A DNA stretch of 64,000 nucleotides from Streptomyces filamentosus (GTDB taxonomy: Bacteria > Actinomycetota > Actinomycetes > Streptomycetales > Streptomycetaceae): NCBI RefSeq assembly GCF_014654895.1, contig NZ_BNBE01000004.1, positions 992,001-1,056,000 of the forward strand, in the 5' to 3' direction. Shown here one piece after another: positions 16,549 through 25,418 of the stretch. Positions within the stretch are counted from its first letter, which is position 1. Every line of letters starts with the position of its first letter. The notes under the pieces were generated by a model. That model ran no database searches, was not told the DNA's origin, and was given only the letters and a program-made list of their open reading frames with translations. The position numbers and the translations under genes are program-made.

Positions 16549-19037
16549 TCCGCTCCTTCACGAGCCCAGGCCGTCTGCGAGGGCTGGGTGGATCGGGTGG
16601 CGATCTGGCTGAAGGAGGGCAGGCCGAGGTGGACCACGGTGGATCGGCGGGCGACTTCGGCGTCGAGCTGGTGGAGTTTGTCCTCGGCGGCGGCGAGGCT
16701 GACGCTGAGCCCGTCAACTTCGCCGAGCCAGCCTTCGCGCTCGGCTTCGGTGATCCGCGCGATGAGGTTGACCCGGATCTCTTCGAGACGGGGACGCTCG
16801 TGCGGGTCGACGCGGAGCATCGCGCACCGGACGCAGGCGTGCTCGTGGACGCACTCGCTGCCGAATGACCGGCCGCAGGTGCCTAGCGAGAGCTTGCGGC
16901 GCTCGAAGTGGCCCAGGAACGCCTCCCACTCCTCGCTGGTGGGAACGCGGTATTCCTCGCCGGGCCGCAGACTGCGGCGCCGGGCGATGAACGCCTGGTG
17001 AGCGGCGATGGCAGCGCTGGGATAGACGGCGTTGTAGTGCATCGTGGTGTTGATGTCGTCGTGGCCGGCGATGACCTGAGCGATGTGCGGAGGCAGGCCG
17101 TTCATGATCGCGTCGGTGATGAACATCCTGCGGAAGTCGTGGGGCTGGTAGTCCAGGAGCTCGCCGGCGGCGTCGGTCAGCTGGGCGGCCTCGATCACCT
17201 CGTTGAGCGCCTTGCGGATCGTGTTGACCGACAGGACGTGGTCCTCGCCGTTGACCTGCCACTGGAACAGCAGCGGCATGGGCGGGTTCCAGACCCTCTC
17301 GGCCGCGTCGTAGCTGACCACCAGGGGGACGACCCCGCCCGCGCCGCGGATCCGGCAGACGATCGCGCTCAGGACGTCGGCAAGCTCGGGGGTGACCAGC
17401 AGGACGCGCTCCTCGTCGGTCTTCGACGGGGTGATCTGCAACAGCGGGACGACCTCGCCGGTCGTGGGCAGCCGGTATTGCAGGATGCTGTGGTGGCTCA
17501 GCTCCAGCATCTCCTCGATCCGGATGCCGGTGTGCCGCAGCACCTCGATCGTGGCCCAGGCCCAGAAGGCTCGGTTCTCCGCGGCTTTGAGGTCGATCCG
17601 CCGGCCGTCGGGCTGGAGGTAGGCGGTGGTGGTGCGGTGCGGGTCGGCGGCCCAGTTCGAGGTGCGGGCCTTGCGGTAGGTCTCGTCGAGCACGATGAAC
17701 TCGGCTCCGGCCGGGGCGGCCTCGACGGCGCCGAGGCGGGCCCGAGCGTCCTTGAGGTGCTGGTCGGCGGCGCGGACGAGGGCCGGGAGGTGCGGGAGCC
17801 TCTCGCGGGTGCGCTGGTGTGACCAGGACTTTTGCCGCTTCTGGCGCTTCTTGCTGGAGACCGGAGGGAAGGGGCAGCGGACGGCGTGCTGCCCCCAGCG
17901 GGCCGGTTCCTCCAGCGCCCACTGGGCCAGGTCGAGGTAGAAGGCCCTCACCGACATCATGAGGGTTGGCGCGTCCTTCCTGGGGACGCTGGCCTCGGTG
18001 GCCGTTCCGTTGGGCTGGCGGCGGCGGACGGTCCTGGTGGCCAGGCGCGTCTTCCACGCGTCGGCGACCTCGGGCGCCAGGGCGAGGGAGCTGATGCCGG
18101 GGTGGTGTCGCTCCAGGTCGGCCCAAAAGTTGGATGCGAGGACTCGGGACAGGCCCTGGAGGGAGTTGTAGTCCATCGAGGGCTGGCGTTCGGTCAGGTA
18201 GTCGACGATGACGTCGCGGACCGGGCGGCAGCGCAGCTGGTAGCGGTCGACCAGGTCGCCGATGCTGACCTGTCCGGTGAAGGTCTCCAGGCGGCTGAGC
18301 GAGGCCGGGGCGTCGGGCGGGAACTGTCCGGCTGCTCGCAGCCAGGCGTAGGCCAGCCTCGTGGCGTGGTTCCAGTGTTTGCTGGCGGCCGACCGGATCT
18401 CCATGAGGTCGCCGACGGTGCAGTCCTGGATGGTGCCGCCCTTGGTGGCCAGCACCGCGCAGATGACCACGCGGGCGGTGCCGCCCGAGCGGGAGGTCCA
18501 CTGGTCGGGCGGGACGGCGGCTTCGAGCCGGGCGAAGCCGTCCGGGTCGCGGCCGGCGGACATCGAGAGCATGAAGTGCCGGGAGCGGCGGACCGTGAGC
18601 CAGGCCGGGTGCATGCGGATCACGTCCGCGCAGATCAGGGCGAGCATCCCGGCTTTCAGCTCGGGCTCGCGGACGGGCCGCAGGCCGCGGGCGTCGGTCC
18701 ACCGGATGACCTCGTCGTACCAGGTCTGGTGGTCCGCGGGGCCGGGGCTGGCTCTCCAGCGGGACTGCCAGTTGTTGCCCGGGAACTCCTGGAGCCACTC
18801 CAGCAGGCGGCGGGCCCCGCGGAGCCGTGCGGCGAGGGCGCTCTGGGACGCGGGCCGCAGCGGCGGCCGGGCCAGCCGGTCCAGGACCTCCTGCGGCCCG
18901 GCGGAGGTGGTCGGCCAGAGGTCGGGGACGGGTCGCGGCGGGAACTTCTCGCGCAGCGCATCCGCAGCGTTGCCCGTGAGGAGGCTGGTGGGCGGTGCCG
19001 GACGCGGAACAGCCGGCGCGGTGGTGGATGGGGTCAT
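16542..19037 (-). CDS. Tyrosine recombinase, TnpB-like (831 aa)
   Basis: Site-specific tyrosine recombinase expected to cut and rejoin the element ends together with its partner at 19034. The catalytic domain shows R in HTGIRIEEMLELS, then H633-x-x-R636 (HDFRRMFITD), H659 (AGHDDINTT) and Y668 or Y672 (MHYNAVY). After it comes a cysteine cluster (C721, C729, C735, C738) that could hold zinc, then a charged coiled-coil-like tail (RPRLEEIRVNLIARITEAER) which may do the work of the missing TnpC. The length and C-terminal extension match Tn554 TnpB relatives. The ATG at 19035-19037 overlaps the partner's stop (ATGA), so translation is probably coupled. Confidence 0.85.
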   Translation of the reverse strand: MTPSTTAPAVPRPAPPTSLLTGNAADALREKFPPRPVPDLWPTTSAGPQEVLDRLARPPLRPASQSALAARLRGARRLLEWLQEFPGNNWQSRWRASPGPADHQTWYDEVIRWTDARGLRPVREPELKAGMLALICADVIRMHPAWLTVRRSRHFMLSMSAGRDPDGFARLEAAVPPDQWTSRSGGTARVVICAVLATKGGTIQDCTVGDLMEIRSAASKHWNHATRLAYAWLRAAGQFPPDAPASLSRLETFTGQVSIGDLVDRYQLRCRPVRDVIVDYLTERQPSMDYNSLQGLSRVLASNFWADLERHHPGISSLALAPEVADAWKTRLATRTVRRRQPNGTATEASVPRKDAPTLMMSVRAFYLDLAQWALEEPARWGQHAVRCPFPPVSSKKRQKRQKSWSHQRTRERLPHLPALVRAADQHLKDARARLGAVEAAPAGAEFIVLDETYRKARTSNWAADPHRTTTAYLQPDGRRIDLKAAENRAFWAWATIEVLRHTGIRIEEMLELSHHSILQYRLPTTGEVVPLLQITPSKTDEERVLLVTPELADVLSAIVCRIRGAGGVVPLVVSYDAAERVWNPPMPLLFQWQVNGEDHVLSVNTIRKALNEVIEAAQLTDAAGELLDYQPHDFRRMFITDAIMNGLPPHIAQVIAGHDDINTTMHYNAVYPSAAIAAHQAFIARRRSLRPGEEYRVPTSEEWEAFLGHFERRKLSLGTCGRSFGSECVHEHACVRCAMLRVDPHERPRLEEIRVNLIARITEAEREGWLGEVDGLSVSLAAAEDKLHQLDAEVARRSTVVHLGLPSFSQIATRSTQPSQTAWAREGAER

Positions 19038-20320
19038 GCGGGCGGGCCTCCGAACAGGGTGTTCAGCGAGTCCGGGTTGTAGCCAGGGGCGAGCGGAGCG
19101 GGCTGGGGTTCCTCGCGTCGCCGGGCGTGGCGGGCGTGGTGGGCGAGCGCGCTCGCGATCACCTCGTCGGCGCTGGGGGTGGTGTAGATCTGCGTGGTGG
19201 TCAACCGGGCGTGAGCGAGGACCCACTGCACGTGGGTCAGCGGCATCTCGGGGTCCTCGGCCATCCGGAAAGCAGCTGTGTGCCGGAGGTCGTGGAGGGT
19301 CCAGTTGGAGCCCAGCAGCTGGTTGGCCCGGTTGAACATCTGTCGGGCGGCCGGGTAGTTCAGCGGGCGCCAGGGCCGCCGCAGCGTCCACCACAGCGGC
19401 TCGTTGCGGCCGTGGGGCGCCCCCTTGGCCCAGATCTCGTGCTGGTAGATCCGCAGCCAGACGAAGGAGTCGGTGGAGGCCGGCAGCAGCTGAACATCGC
19501 CGGTGCCCTTACGCGTCACCGAGATCAGCTGTTGGCCCGGCAGTGCGTCACGCTCCACCGAGTCGAGCAGTTCGTCCGCCCGGGCGCCGGTGGAGACCCA
19601 GGACGCCAGCAGGGCCCGGTCGCGGTTGGAGCGCAGGCCGGCGAAGATCTCGTTGAACTTGTCGTCCGGGATCCGCTTCGGGATCCGCTTGGGGACCTTG
19701 GGGCGGTAGCGGCCGGTGCGGACCGGCGTGAAGACGTCCATCGGGTTGTGGTGCTGATGGGCACGGTTTCCCCGGCGTGAGCGGTCCAGGGGGAACGGGT
19801 TGACCAGCACGGTGTCTGTGCCGCGGTCGAGGTGGAAGTCGTAGAAGCCGCGCAGGACCGTCTCGCTGTGCGCGCGGGTGCTGGCCGCGTACTTCCGTCC
19901 GGGTGTCGGCTTGCCGGTCACCGGGTTCGGTGTGCCCGGCGCCGGCCGCGGCGCGGGCAACTGCTCGGCCTCCCGACCGGCCTGCCGGTGGCGCCAGTGC
20001 ACCCGCACCGGCTTGTCGGCCAGCTGCATCCACCGGGCGAAGTCCCGTCCCTCCTCCCGGCTCGCGCGGTCCCAGACGATGCCCACAGCCCACAGGAACC
20101 GCCACCACCGCAGCAGGTCCATTCCGTACGACCGCAGCGTCGAAGCGGGGTTCCCAGATGCCTGAAGGTCGGCGAAGTACACCTCCACCGCCTGCACGAT
20201 CGCGCCGTCGGCGTCGAGCAGCCGGTACGGCTCCCACGCATCACCGGTCTCGGCCAAGCCCCCGACTTCGGGCAGCACGAGCCTCCTCAGATCCCTGCCG
20301 GGATCCTCCATGTCCGTCAT
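19034..20320 (-). CDS. Tyrosine recombinase, TnpA-like (428 aa)
   Basis: First gene of the two-gene recombinase operon. An N-terminal SAM-like core-binding domain (VEVYFADLQASGNPASTLRSYGMDLLRWWRFL) precedes the catalytic domain. Catalytic residues are R in STGARADELLDS, H343-x-x-R346 (HDLRHTAAFRM), H370 (LAHARLTTTQ) and Y379 (QIYTTP). All are intact, so the protein is likely active. The start is ATG at 20318-20320. About 20 bp upstream lies the 14-bp motif GCCGCTGACCTGCG, also found upstream of the other recombinase operon of this window; it may be a recombinase-binding site. Confidence 0.88.
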   Translation of the reverse strand: MTDMEDPGRDLRRLVLPEVGGLAETGDAWEPYRLLDADGAIVQAVEVYFADLQASGNPASTLRSYGMDLLRWWRFLWAVGIVWDRASREEGRDFARWMQLADKPVRVHWRHRQAGREAEQLPAPRPAPGTPNPVTGKPTPGRKYAASTRAHSETVLRGFYDFHLDRGTDTVLVNPFPLDRSRRGNRAHQHHNPMDVFTPVRTGRYRPKVPKRIPKRIPDDKFNEIFAGLRSNRDRALLASWVSTGARADELLDSVERDALPGQQLISVTRKGTGDVQLLPASTDSFVWLRIYQHEIWAKGAPHGRNEPLWWTLRRPWRPLNYPAARQMFNRANQLLGSNWTLHDLRHTAAFRMAEDPEMPLTHVQWVLAHARLTTTQIYTTPSADEVIASALAHHARHARRREEPQPAPLAPGYNPDSLNTLFGGPPA

Positions 20321-20340
20321 GCCGGGAAGCTAGCAGACAA

Positions 20341-20354
20341 GCCGCTGACCTGCG
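20341..20354. repeat. 14-bp motif shared by both recombinase elements
   Basis: GCCGCTGACCTGCG occurs here and at 47948-47961, each time just upstream of the first recombinase gene and near the presumed element end. The flanks share only short matches. It is a candidate recombinase-binding or att-arm site. Confidence 0.6.
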
Positions 20355-20379
20355 AAAACACCACTTTTAGTTCAGTCAA

Positions 20380-20770
20380 CATGTCGCCGCGGCGAACGCC
20401 GCGCTCATCACCGCCCAGTCCCGCATCGAGCTCGCTCAGATGTGGGGCGGCGGCCTGCTCGCCTCCGTCGACGGCCTGCGCTTCGTCGTTCCCGTCAAGA
20501 GCATCAACACCGGCCCCTCGCCTAAATATTTTGGGTACAAAAGGGGCGTAACTTGGCTAAATGCTGTCAATGACCAGGTCGCGGGGATCGGCGCGATGGT
20601 CGTACGCGGCACCCCGCGCGACAGCCTCTACACGCTGGACACGCTGCTGAACCTGGACGGCGGGGTGAAGCCGGAGATGGTCGCGACCGACAACGCCTCG
20701 TACTCCGACATGGCCTTCGGCCTGTACAAGATGCTCGGCTTCCGCTTCGCCCCGCGCTTCCGCGACCTAG
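20380..20770 (+). pseudogene. tnpA: Tn3 transposase, middle piece (129 codons)
   Basis: This piece continues the frame as HVAAANAALITAQSRIELAQ and ends at ...FAPRFRDL. It probably carries two of the three catalytic aspartates, in LASVDGLRFVVPV and MVATDNASYSDMAFGL, by analogy with Tn3/Tn4430 transposases. The last leucine codon CTA is the start of the CTAG tetranucleotide at 20767-20770 into which the insertion-sequence stack was inserted. The next codons (GCC GAT CAG) are found after the stack at 26833. Confidence 0.88.
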
Positions 20771-22175
20771 TACTGCAACGGTGTTTGCCGTGACTGGTGG
20801 CCAGGTCGTTCGTTGGTGTGTTCATGGGTGGGGAACTTGCTGATGCCCGGTCGTGGGCGGGTGAACTGAGGTCTCTGCATGAGCGGTTCGTGCACCGGTT
20901 TGCCAGGTCGGAGCCGCGTGAGTCGGCGCTTGCGTATATGCGGGGACTGATCGCTCCGCTGGAGCGGAAGAACGGCTGGACGCTTGCCGAGGAGGCCGGG
21001 CATGCGGGCCCGGACCGGCTCCACCGGCTCCTGAACCGGATCGAATGGGACGCGGACGAGGTGCTGGACGACGTGCGCGAGTACGTCGTCGAGTACCTCG
21101 GAGACCCAGGTGCGGTGCTGATCGTGGACGACACCGGCTTCCTGAAGAAAGGGGTCCGGTCGGCCGGGGTTCAGCGGCAGTACTCCGGCACGGCCGGCCG
21201 GACGGACGGAGAACTGCCAGGTCGGGGTCTTCCTCGCCTATGCCACCGGCCGCGGCCGCACCCTGATCGACCGGCGCCTTTACCTGCCGGCGTCCTGGAC
21301 CGACGACCGTGAACGGTGCCGGCGGGCCGGTATCGGCGACACGGTTGTCTTCGAGACCAAGGTCGCGATGGCGAGGGCGATGGTCCGCCGGGCGATCGAG
21401 GAGAAGATTCCGTTCGGGTGGGTGACCGCGGACGCCGGCTACGGCTACTCGAAAAGCTGGCGGTCCGAGCTGGAGCGGGCGGATGTCTTCCATGTCATGG
21501 CCACCACCCGTCACGACACCGTCGTGACCCGCTGGGCCCTGGACCATCCGGTTCACGACCTGTTCCACGACCTGCCCAGACAGAAGTGGAAACGCCGTTC
21601 CTGCGGCAACGGGGCCCACGGACCGCGGGTCTTCGACTGGGCCAGGGTCGAGGTGCGGCCCTGGCACCGGGAGGACCGGCGGCACTGGGTGATCGCCCGC
21701 CGCAGTGTCCGCCGGCCCGAGGAGATCTCCTACTACATCGCCTACTGCCCCGCCGGCACCACACTTGACCAGCTGATCCATGTCGCCGGCAGCCGGTGGG
21801 CGGTCGAGGAGTGCTTCCAGAGCGCGAAGCAGGAGTGCGGCCTGGACGACTACCAGGTCCGCCGCTACCCCGGCTGGCACCGACACATGACTCTGGCCAT
21901 GGCCGCCCATGCCTGCCTGACCGTGCTGCGGGCCCGCGAACTCGACGCCGGGAAAGCAGAAACGGATCCTCCGGCCTCGTCCCCCTCAGCCTTCCCGAGC
22001 TCAGACGCCTGATCCACCGCCTCACCCACCGCCGACCGGTCTCGGTCGACCACGTCCTGCACTGGTCGACCTGGCGCCGCCGACGACAACACCAAGCCCG
22101 CATCAGCCACTACAAACAACGCGGCCACACACCCCCATAACCTGGCCACCAGTCACAGCAAACACCGTTGCAGTA
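20771..22175 (+). mobile_element. IS701-family element, decayed transposase
   Basis: The element starts TACTGCAACGGTGTTTGC and its right end is the inverse with about one mismatch in 37 bp. CTAG flanks both ends (20767-20770 and 22176-22179), the usual IS701 target duplication. Length is 1,405 bp. The ends are well preserved, but the transposase has two frameshifts, so it could be mobilised only by a related active enzyme. Confidence 0.9.
20824..22140 (+). pseudogene. IS701-family transposase with two frameshifts
   Basis: The first frame encodes ELRSLHERFVHRFARSEP ... VLIVDDTGFLKKG ... VQRQYSGTAGRT, then is lost at about 21207. There the tetranucleotide ACGG is repeated twice, where family members have it once. 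The second frame (about 21210-21975) gives IDRRLYLPASWTDD and VTADAGYGYSKSW ... WAVEECFQSAKQECGLDDYQ. A further shift near 21980 moves to the frame of LSLPELRRLIHRL ... KQRGHTPP, which ends at 22140. The DDE residues are all present in the pieces. The start at ATG 20824 is by family length. A tandem 4-bp duplication by slippage is the simplest cause of the first lesion. Confidence 0.85.
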
Positions 22176-22179
22176 CTAG

Positions 22180-23590
22180 TAGTGCTTCGTTAGGTTCTTC
22201 GCCTGGTTCTGTTGCGGGGCAGGGGTCGGCCGCAGGTGGTGCAGGTGCCGGTCCAGCACTGCAGCAGGTCCTGGAGGGCGTCGAGGACCTGGTAGAGGGT
22301 CAGGCCGGCGTGTGGGCTTTTGGGTCGAGCCGCCGAAGGGTGAGGAAGGCCTGGGCCGCGGTGACGAGAGTGACGTGGTGATGCCAGCCGCGCCAGGTGC
22401 GGCCCTCGAAGTGATCCAGGCCCAGGCCGTGCTTGAGCTCGCGGTAGTCGTGTTCGATGCGCCAGCGCATCTTCGCCCAGCGGACCAGGTCGGCGACCGG
22501 TGTGGTAGCGGGCAGGTTCGAGATCCAGTAGCCCGTCGGGGTGTCCTGGCCGTGCGGCCACTCGACCAGGAGGGTCCGGGCGGGCAGGACACCGTCCCAC
22601 CGGTTGCGGCCGCCGCCCGCACTCTGGGCCGCGACCAGGGACCGCTTGCCCGCGGGCCGGATGGTCAGGACGGTGAACCGCGAGGTCATCGGGCCTTTGC
22701 TGCCCTGCCGCCAGGTAACCTCGGTGAACTGTCCCGCACCGGTTTCCGCCGCGAGGGCGCTGACGGCTCGGGGCGGGGTGCGGTAGCGGGGCAGGGTCGG
22801 TGGCCCGAGCCCGCCATAGGCGGGCCGGTGCGGCTCGGCCTGTTCGGCATGGGCGACTTCCTTGCCGGTCAGCGCGAGGACATAGGACAGCCCGCGTTCC
22901 TCCAGGCCGGACCGGAACGGGGTGCTGATGCCGTATCCCGCGTCGGCGACCACCACCGGCGCCTTCAGTTCCCAGCCGGCGAGCGTGTCGAGCATGCCGA
23001 GTGCCAGGCGCCATTTCTCCTGGTGGGCAACGGCTTCGTCCGGCACCCCGGCCCGGTGGCAGCGGTCCGGCTCGTCCGTCCATTCCCGCGGCAGATACAA
23101 CTGCCAGTTCAGCGGGCACGAGCCGGTGTCGGTGGCGGCGTGGACACTGACCGCGACCTGACAGTTCGCCCGTTTCCCTAGCGCTCCGCAGTACTGCCGG
23201 GCCACCCCGACCGAAGCGGTGCCGCACTTGGGGAACGACACGTCGTCGATCACCCACACCTCCGGCCGGATCGCCCGGCTTAACCGCTCGGCGATCCGCC
23301 GCCGCACCGGCAGCGGATCCCACGGCGACTGGTTCACGAACTGCTGCAGGGCCTGCATGTTGCCGTCCGGCAGCCGCTCGGCCATCGGCTGGATCGACTT
23401 CCGCCGCCCGTCCAGCATCAGACCCCGCAGATAACACCCGCCCCACCGCCGCTGATCCCGCCGCGGCAACGAGGCGAACACATCGGCAACGAACTCCGAT
23501 AACTCACCCCGGAGCCGTTCCACCTCCCCCAATCTCATGACCGGAAGATGCCCATCAACAGGAAAGATCACCCAACGTAACGAAGCACTA
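22180..23590 (-). mobile_element. IS701-type element, copy A (reverse)
   Basis: A 1,411-bp element with ends TAGTGCTTCGTTA and its inverse, flanked on both sides by CTAG (22176-22179 and 23591-23594). It is the same length as copy B at 25419-26829, which lies in opposite orientation, and the encoded transposases are identical in every residue. Confidence 0.9.
22300..23538 (-). CDS. IS701-family transposase, copy A
   Basis: Encodes 412 aa from ATG at 23538 (MRLGEVERLRGELSEFVADV). Likely catalytic residues lie in VWVIDDVSFPKCG (first D), VVVADAGYGISTPF (second D) and WRIEHDYRELKHGLGLDHFEG (E). Family hallmarks are VARQYCGALGKRANCQVAVS and the YLPREWTDEPDRCHRAGVP block. It is intact and identical to the product of copy B, so at least one of the two inserted very recently. 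It is a different branch of IS701 from the other two IS701 transposases in the window. Confidence 0.92.
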   Translation of the reverse strand: MRLGEVERLRGELSEFVADVFASLPRRDQRRWGGCYLRGLMLDGRRKSIQPMAERLPDGNMQALQQFVNQSPWDPLPVRRRIAERLSRAIRPEVWVIDDVSFPKCGTASVGVARQYCGALGKRANCQVAVSVHAATDTGSCPLNWQLYLPREWTDEPDRCHRAGVPDEAVAHQEKWRLALGMLDTLAGWELKAPVVVADAGYGISTPFRSGLEERGLSYVLALTGKEVAHAEQAEPHRPAYGGLGPPTLPRYRTPPRAVSALAAETGAGQFTEVTWRQGSKGPMTSRFTVLTIRPAGKRSLVAAQSAGGGRNRWDGVLPARTLLVEWPHGQDTPTGYWISNLPATTPVADLVRWAKMRWRIEHDYRELKHGLGLDHFEGRTWRGWHHHVTLVTAAQAFLTLRRLDPKAHTPA

Positions 23591-23673
23591 CTAGGACTTG
23601 TCCGGGCGATCTCGGCCATAGGCTGAGTGCGGCACGATCAAGCCGAACAGGGCATGGGGTAGGGGGTAACGGG

Positions 23674-24273
23674 TTGGGCCGGCAGGAGAGGTATCGCAAG
23701 GTATTCAGACCGCTGTTGCGAGCCGGGCTCGAGGTGATACCCGATGCGGTTCCGGGCTCGGCGATACCGCATGTCCTGGGGTACGAACGAGAGCGGGTTT
23801 TCGGGTTCTGCCTGGTCGAGTACGAGGACCCGCGATTCGTGGAGCGGCTCAACAAGGCCTGGTACGACCTCGCCACCTCCTCTGGCCTGATCGACGAGAA
23901 TCGCGAGTTCCTCCTCATGCTGCCCAGGGGAACCTGGACCGCCGTAGAAGACCGTCGGCGGCGCACGATGCACGTCTGGCACCGGGTCCGCCTGCTGGAA
24001 CGGTGGGACATCATGGGGGCCGGCGCGGCGACGTTCCTCGGCATCCGCGCTGGCCACCCCGGCTTCGCCATGCTGGCCCTGGACAACAGCGTCTGGCTCC
24101 TGGCCGACACGTACGAAACGGGTGCGGCCGTGTACGCGGTGCGCGATCCCGCCAACTCTCCAGGGGTCCTGCGCGAGCTGGAGTGGGAGTTGGAGTGGCT
24201 CGCTAAGAAGGACGAAGACCTGGAGTTCCGACGTGAAGTCAGCGTTTGGCTGGAGAGCAGGCAACAGCGCTAG
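23674..24273 (+). CDS. Hypothetical protein, passenger of IS5-type element
   Basis: Encodes about 199 aa. I do not recognise the family. It is soluble, rich in charged and aromatic residues (LLERWDIMGAGAATFLGIRA, DNSVWLLADTYETGAAVYAV, ELEWELEWLAKKDEDLEFRR), with a strongly amphipathic, acidic C-terminal helix. No signal peptide or membrane segment is seen. The start is uncertain: TTG at 23674 is the first in frame, downstream of a G-rich stretch that could act as a ribosome site. It lies within the 18-bp repeats of the IS5-type element, 156 bp from the transposase stop, in convergent orientation. The gap between them shows nothing I can name. Confidence 0.6.
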   Translation: MGRQERYRKVFRPLLRAGLEVIPDAVPGSAIPHVLGYERERVFGFCLVEYEDPRFVERLNKAWYDLATSSGLIDENREFLLMLPRGTWTAVEDRRRRTMHVWHRVRLLERWDIMGAGAATFLGIRAGHPGFAMLALDNSVWLLADTYETGAAVYAVRDPANSPGVLRELEWELEWLAKKDEDLEFRREVSVWLESRQQR

Positions 24274-24429
24274 ACGACAGGTTCGGACATGGTCGGGGAA
24301 GAGGCCAACAGTTGCGGTCCGAGTGAGCTCGGGGCAACCGACGCCGAGGTTCTGGACAGGAACGAACGCCCGGCGCCGTGTGGGCGACAGAGGCAGGCCG
24401 AGAGCGGTCTCGACCTGCGCCCCGGATCA

Positions 24430-25367
24430 TCAGGTCCGAAGCCAGATGACCACGGCTGCCGCTGTTACGGTGCCAAGGAAGACGTAGCCGCGCTTGTCGT
24501 AGCGAGTAGCTATAGCTCGGTACTGCTTCAAGCGGTTGATCGCCCGTTCGACGGTGTTGCGCTTCTTGTACCGCTCCTCGTCGAAGCCCGGTGGCCGTCC
24601 GCCGCGTGAACCCTTGCGCTGGCGGGCGGCCTGGCTGTCGGTCTTCTCTGGGATGGTGTGCCGGATACCGCGGCGCCGCAGGTAATCGCGGCAGGGTCCG
24701 TTGCTGTAGGCCTTGTCCGCGGCGAGACTGTCCGGCTTCTTGCGGGGCCTGCCCGTCCCAAGCCGGGGGACGCGGATTTTCTCCAGCACCGGCTTGAACT
24801 GGGTGCAGTCCGCTCGCTGGCCTGGTGTGACCACCAGGGACAGCGGACGGCAGCGGCCATCCGCACTCAAGTGGAGTTTGGTCGTGAACCCGCCGCGCGA
24901 ACGGCCCAGGCCCTCACCTCCAGCACCACCTCCGCCAGGCGGGCAACGAGACTCTGCCACGGCGTCTCGTTCTGGTGTTCTGCCGGCACGTCCCCTTTTG
25001 AGGAGGGAGGCGGTGGCGGATCGGTGCGCGCGCCGGCGGCATGCTGGTGCGCTCGCACGATGGTGGAGTCGACCGAGATGTCCCAGTCGATCTCACCTGC
25101 TGCATCGGCCTCGGCCTGGACCTGCTGGAGCAGGCGTTCCCAGGTTCCGTCGGCCGACCACTGCCGGTGTCGTTCATAGACCGTCTTCCACGGTCCGAAC
25201 CGTTCGGGCAGGTCACGCCACTGCACGCCGGTCCGCACTCGGTGAAGAATCCCGTCGATCACCTGCCGATGATCCCGCCACCGCCCGCAACGTCGATTGC
25301 TGACCGGCAGGAAGGGCCGCAGCCGTTCCCACTCGGCATCACTCAGATCACCCCGCCCCATGTTCAC
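24430..25367 (-). CDS. IS5-family transposase, two overlapping frames
   Basis: The N-terminal half is read from ATG at 25367 in one frame (MNMGRGDLSDAEWERLRPFL ... GVQWRDLPERFGPWKTVYERHRQW ... DISVDSTIVRAHQHAAGA; open to 24867). The C-terminal half (24960-24430) is read in another (GLGRSRGGFTTKLHLSADG ... ADKAYSNGPCRDYL ... RYKKRNTVERAINRLKQYRA). The frames overlap by about 94 bases. Many IS5 elements of this group make the full ~270-aa transposase by programmed frameshifting, so the gene may be functional. DDE residues: D in SVDSTIVRAHQ, D in LAADKAY, E in RNTVERAIN. A real lesion cannot be ruled out. Confidence 0.85.
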
Positions 25368-25418
25368 ATCAACGATACGAGAACGGACCAGTCACATGAT
25401 CGCCCGGACAAGTCCTAG

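Larger units (their letters stand above)
15617..20379 (-). mobile_element. Tn554-like two-recombinase element inserted in tnpA
   Basis: The boundaries are set by where tnpA homology stops (RADT at 15616) and resumes (HVAAAN at 20380). An inverted 8-mer, CTGAACTA at 15624-15631 and TAGTTCAG at 20368-20375, lies close to each boundary. The element carries two overlapping tyrosine-recombinase genes at its right end and a secreted-protein gene near the left end. Tn554-type elements integrate site-specifically by recombination without the duplication typical of DDE elements, consistent with the absence of one here. The left 366 bp (15617-15982) contains no gene that I can see. Confidence 0.7.
23594..25415 (-). 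mobile_element. IS5-type element with a passenger gene
   Basis: Perfect 18-bp inverted repeats, GGACTTGTCCGGGCGATC at 23594-23611 and its complement at 25398-25415, bound a 1,822-bp unit. TA on each side (23592-23593 and 25416-25417) would be the target duplication, so the original target was CTAG. The unit contains an IS5-type transposase on the minus strand and an unrelated gene on the plus strand between the left repeat and the transposase. A plain IS of this group would be about 900 bp, so the passenger doubles its size. A degenerate repeat-like stretch at about 24418-24436 may be the original inner end. Confidence 0.7.
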
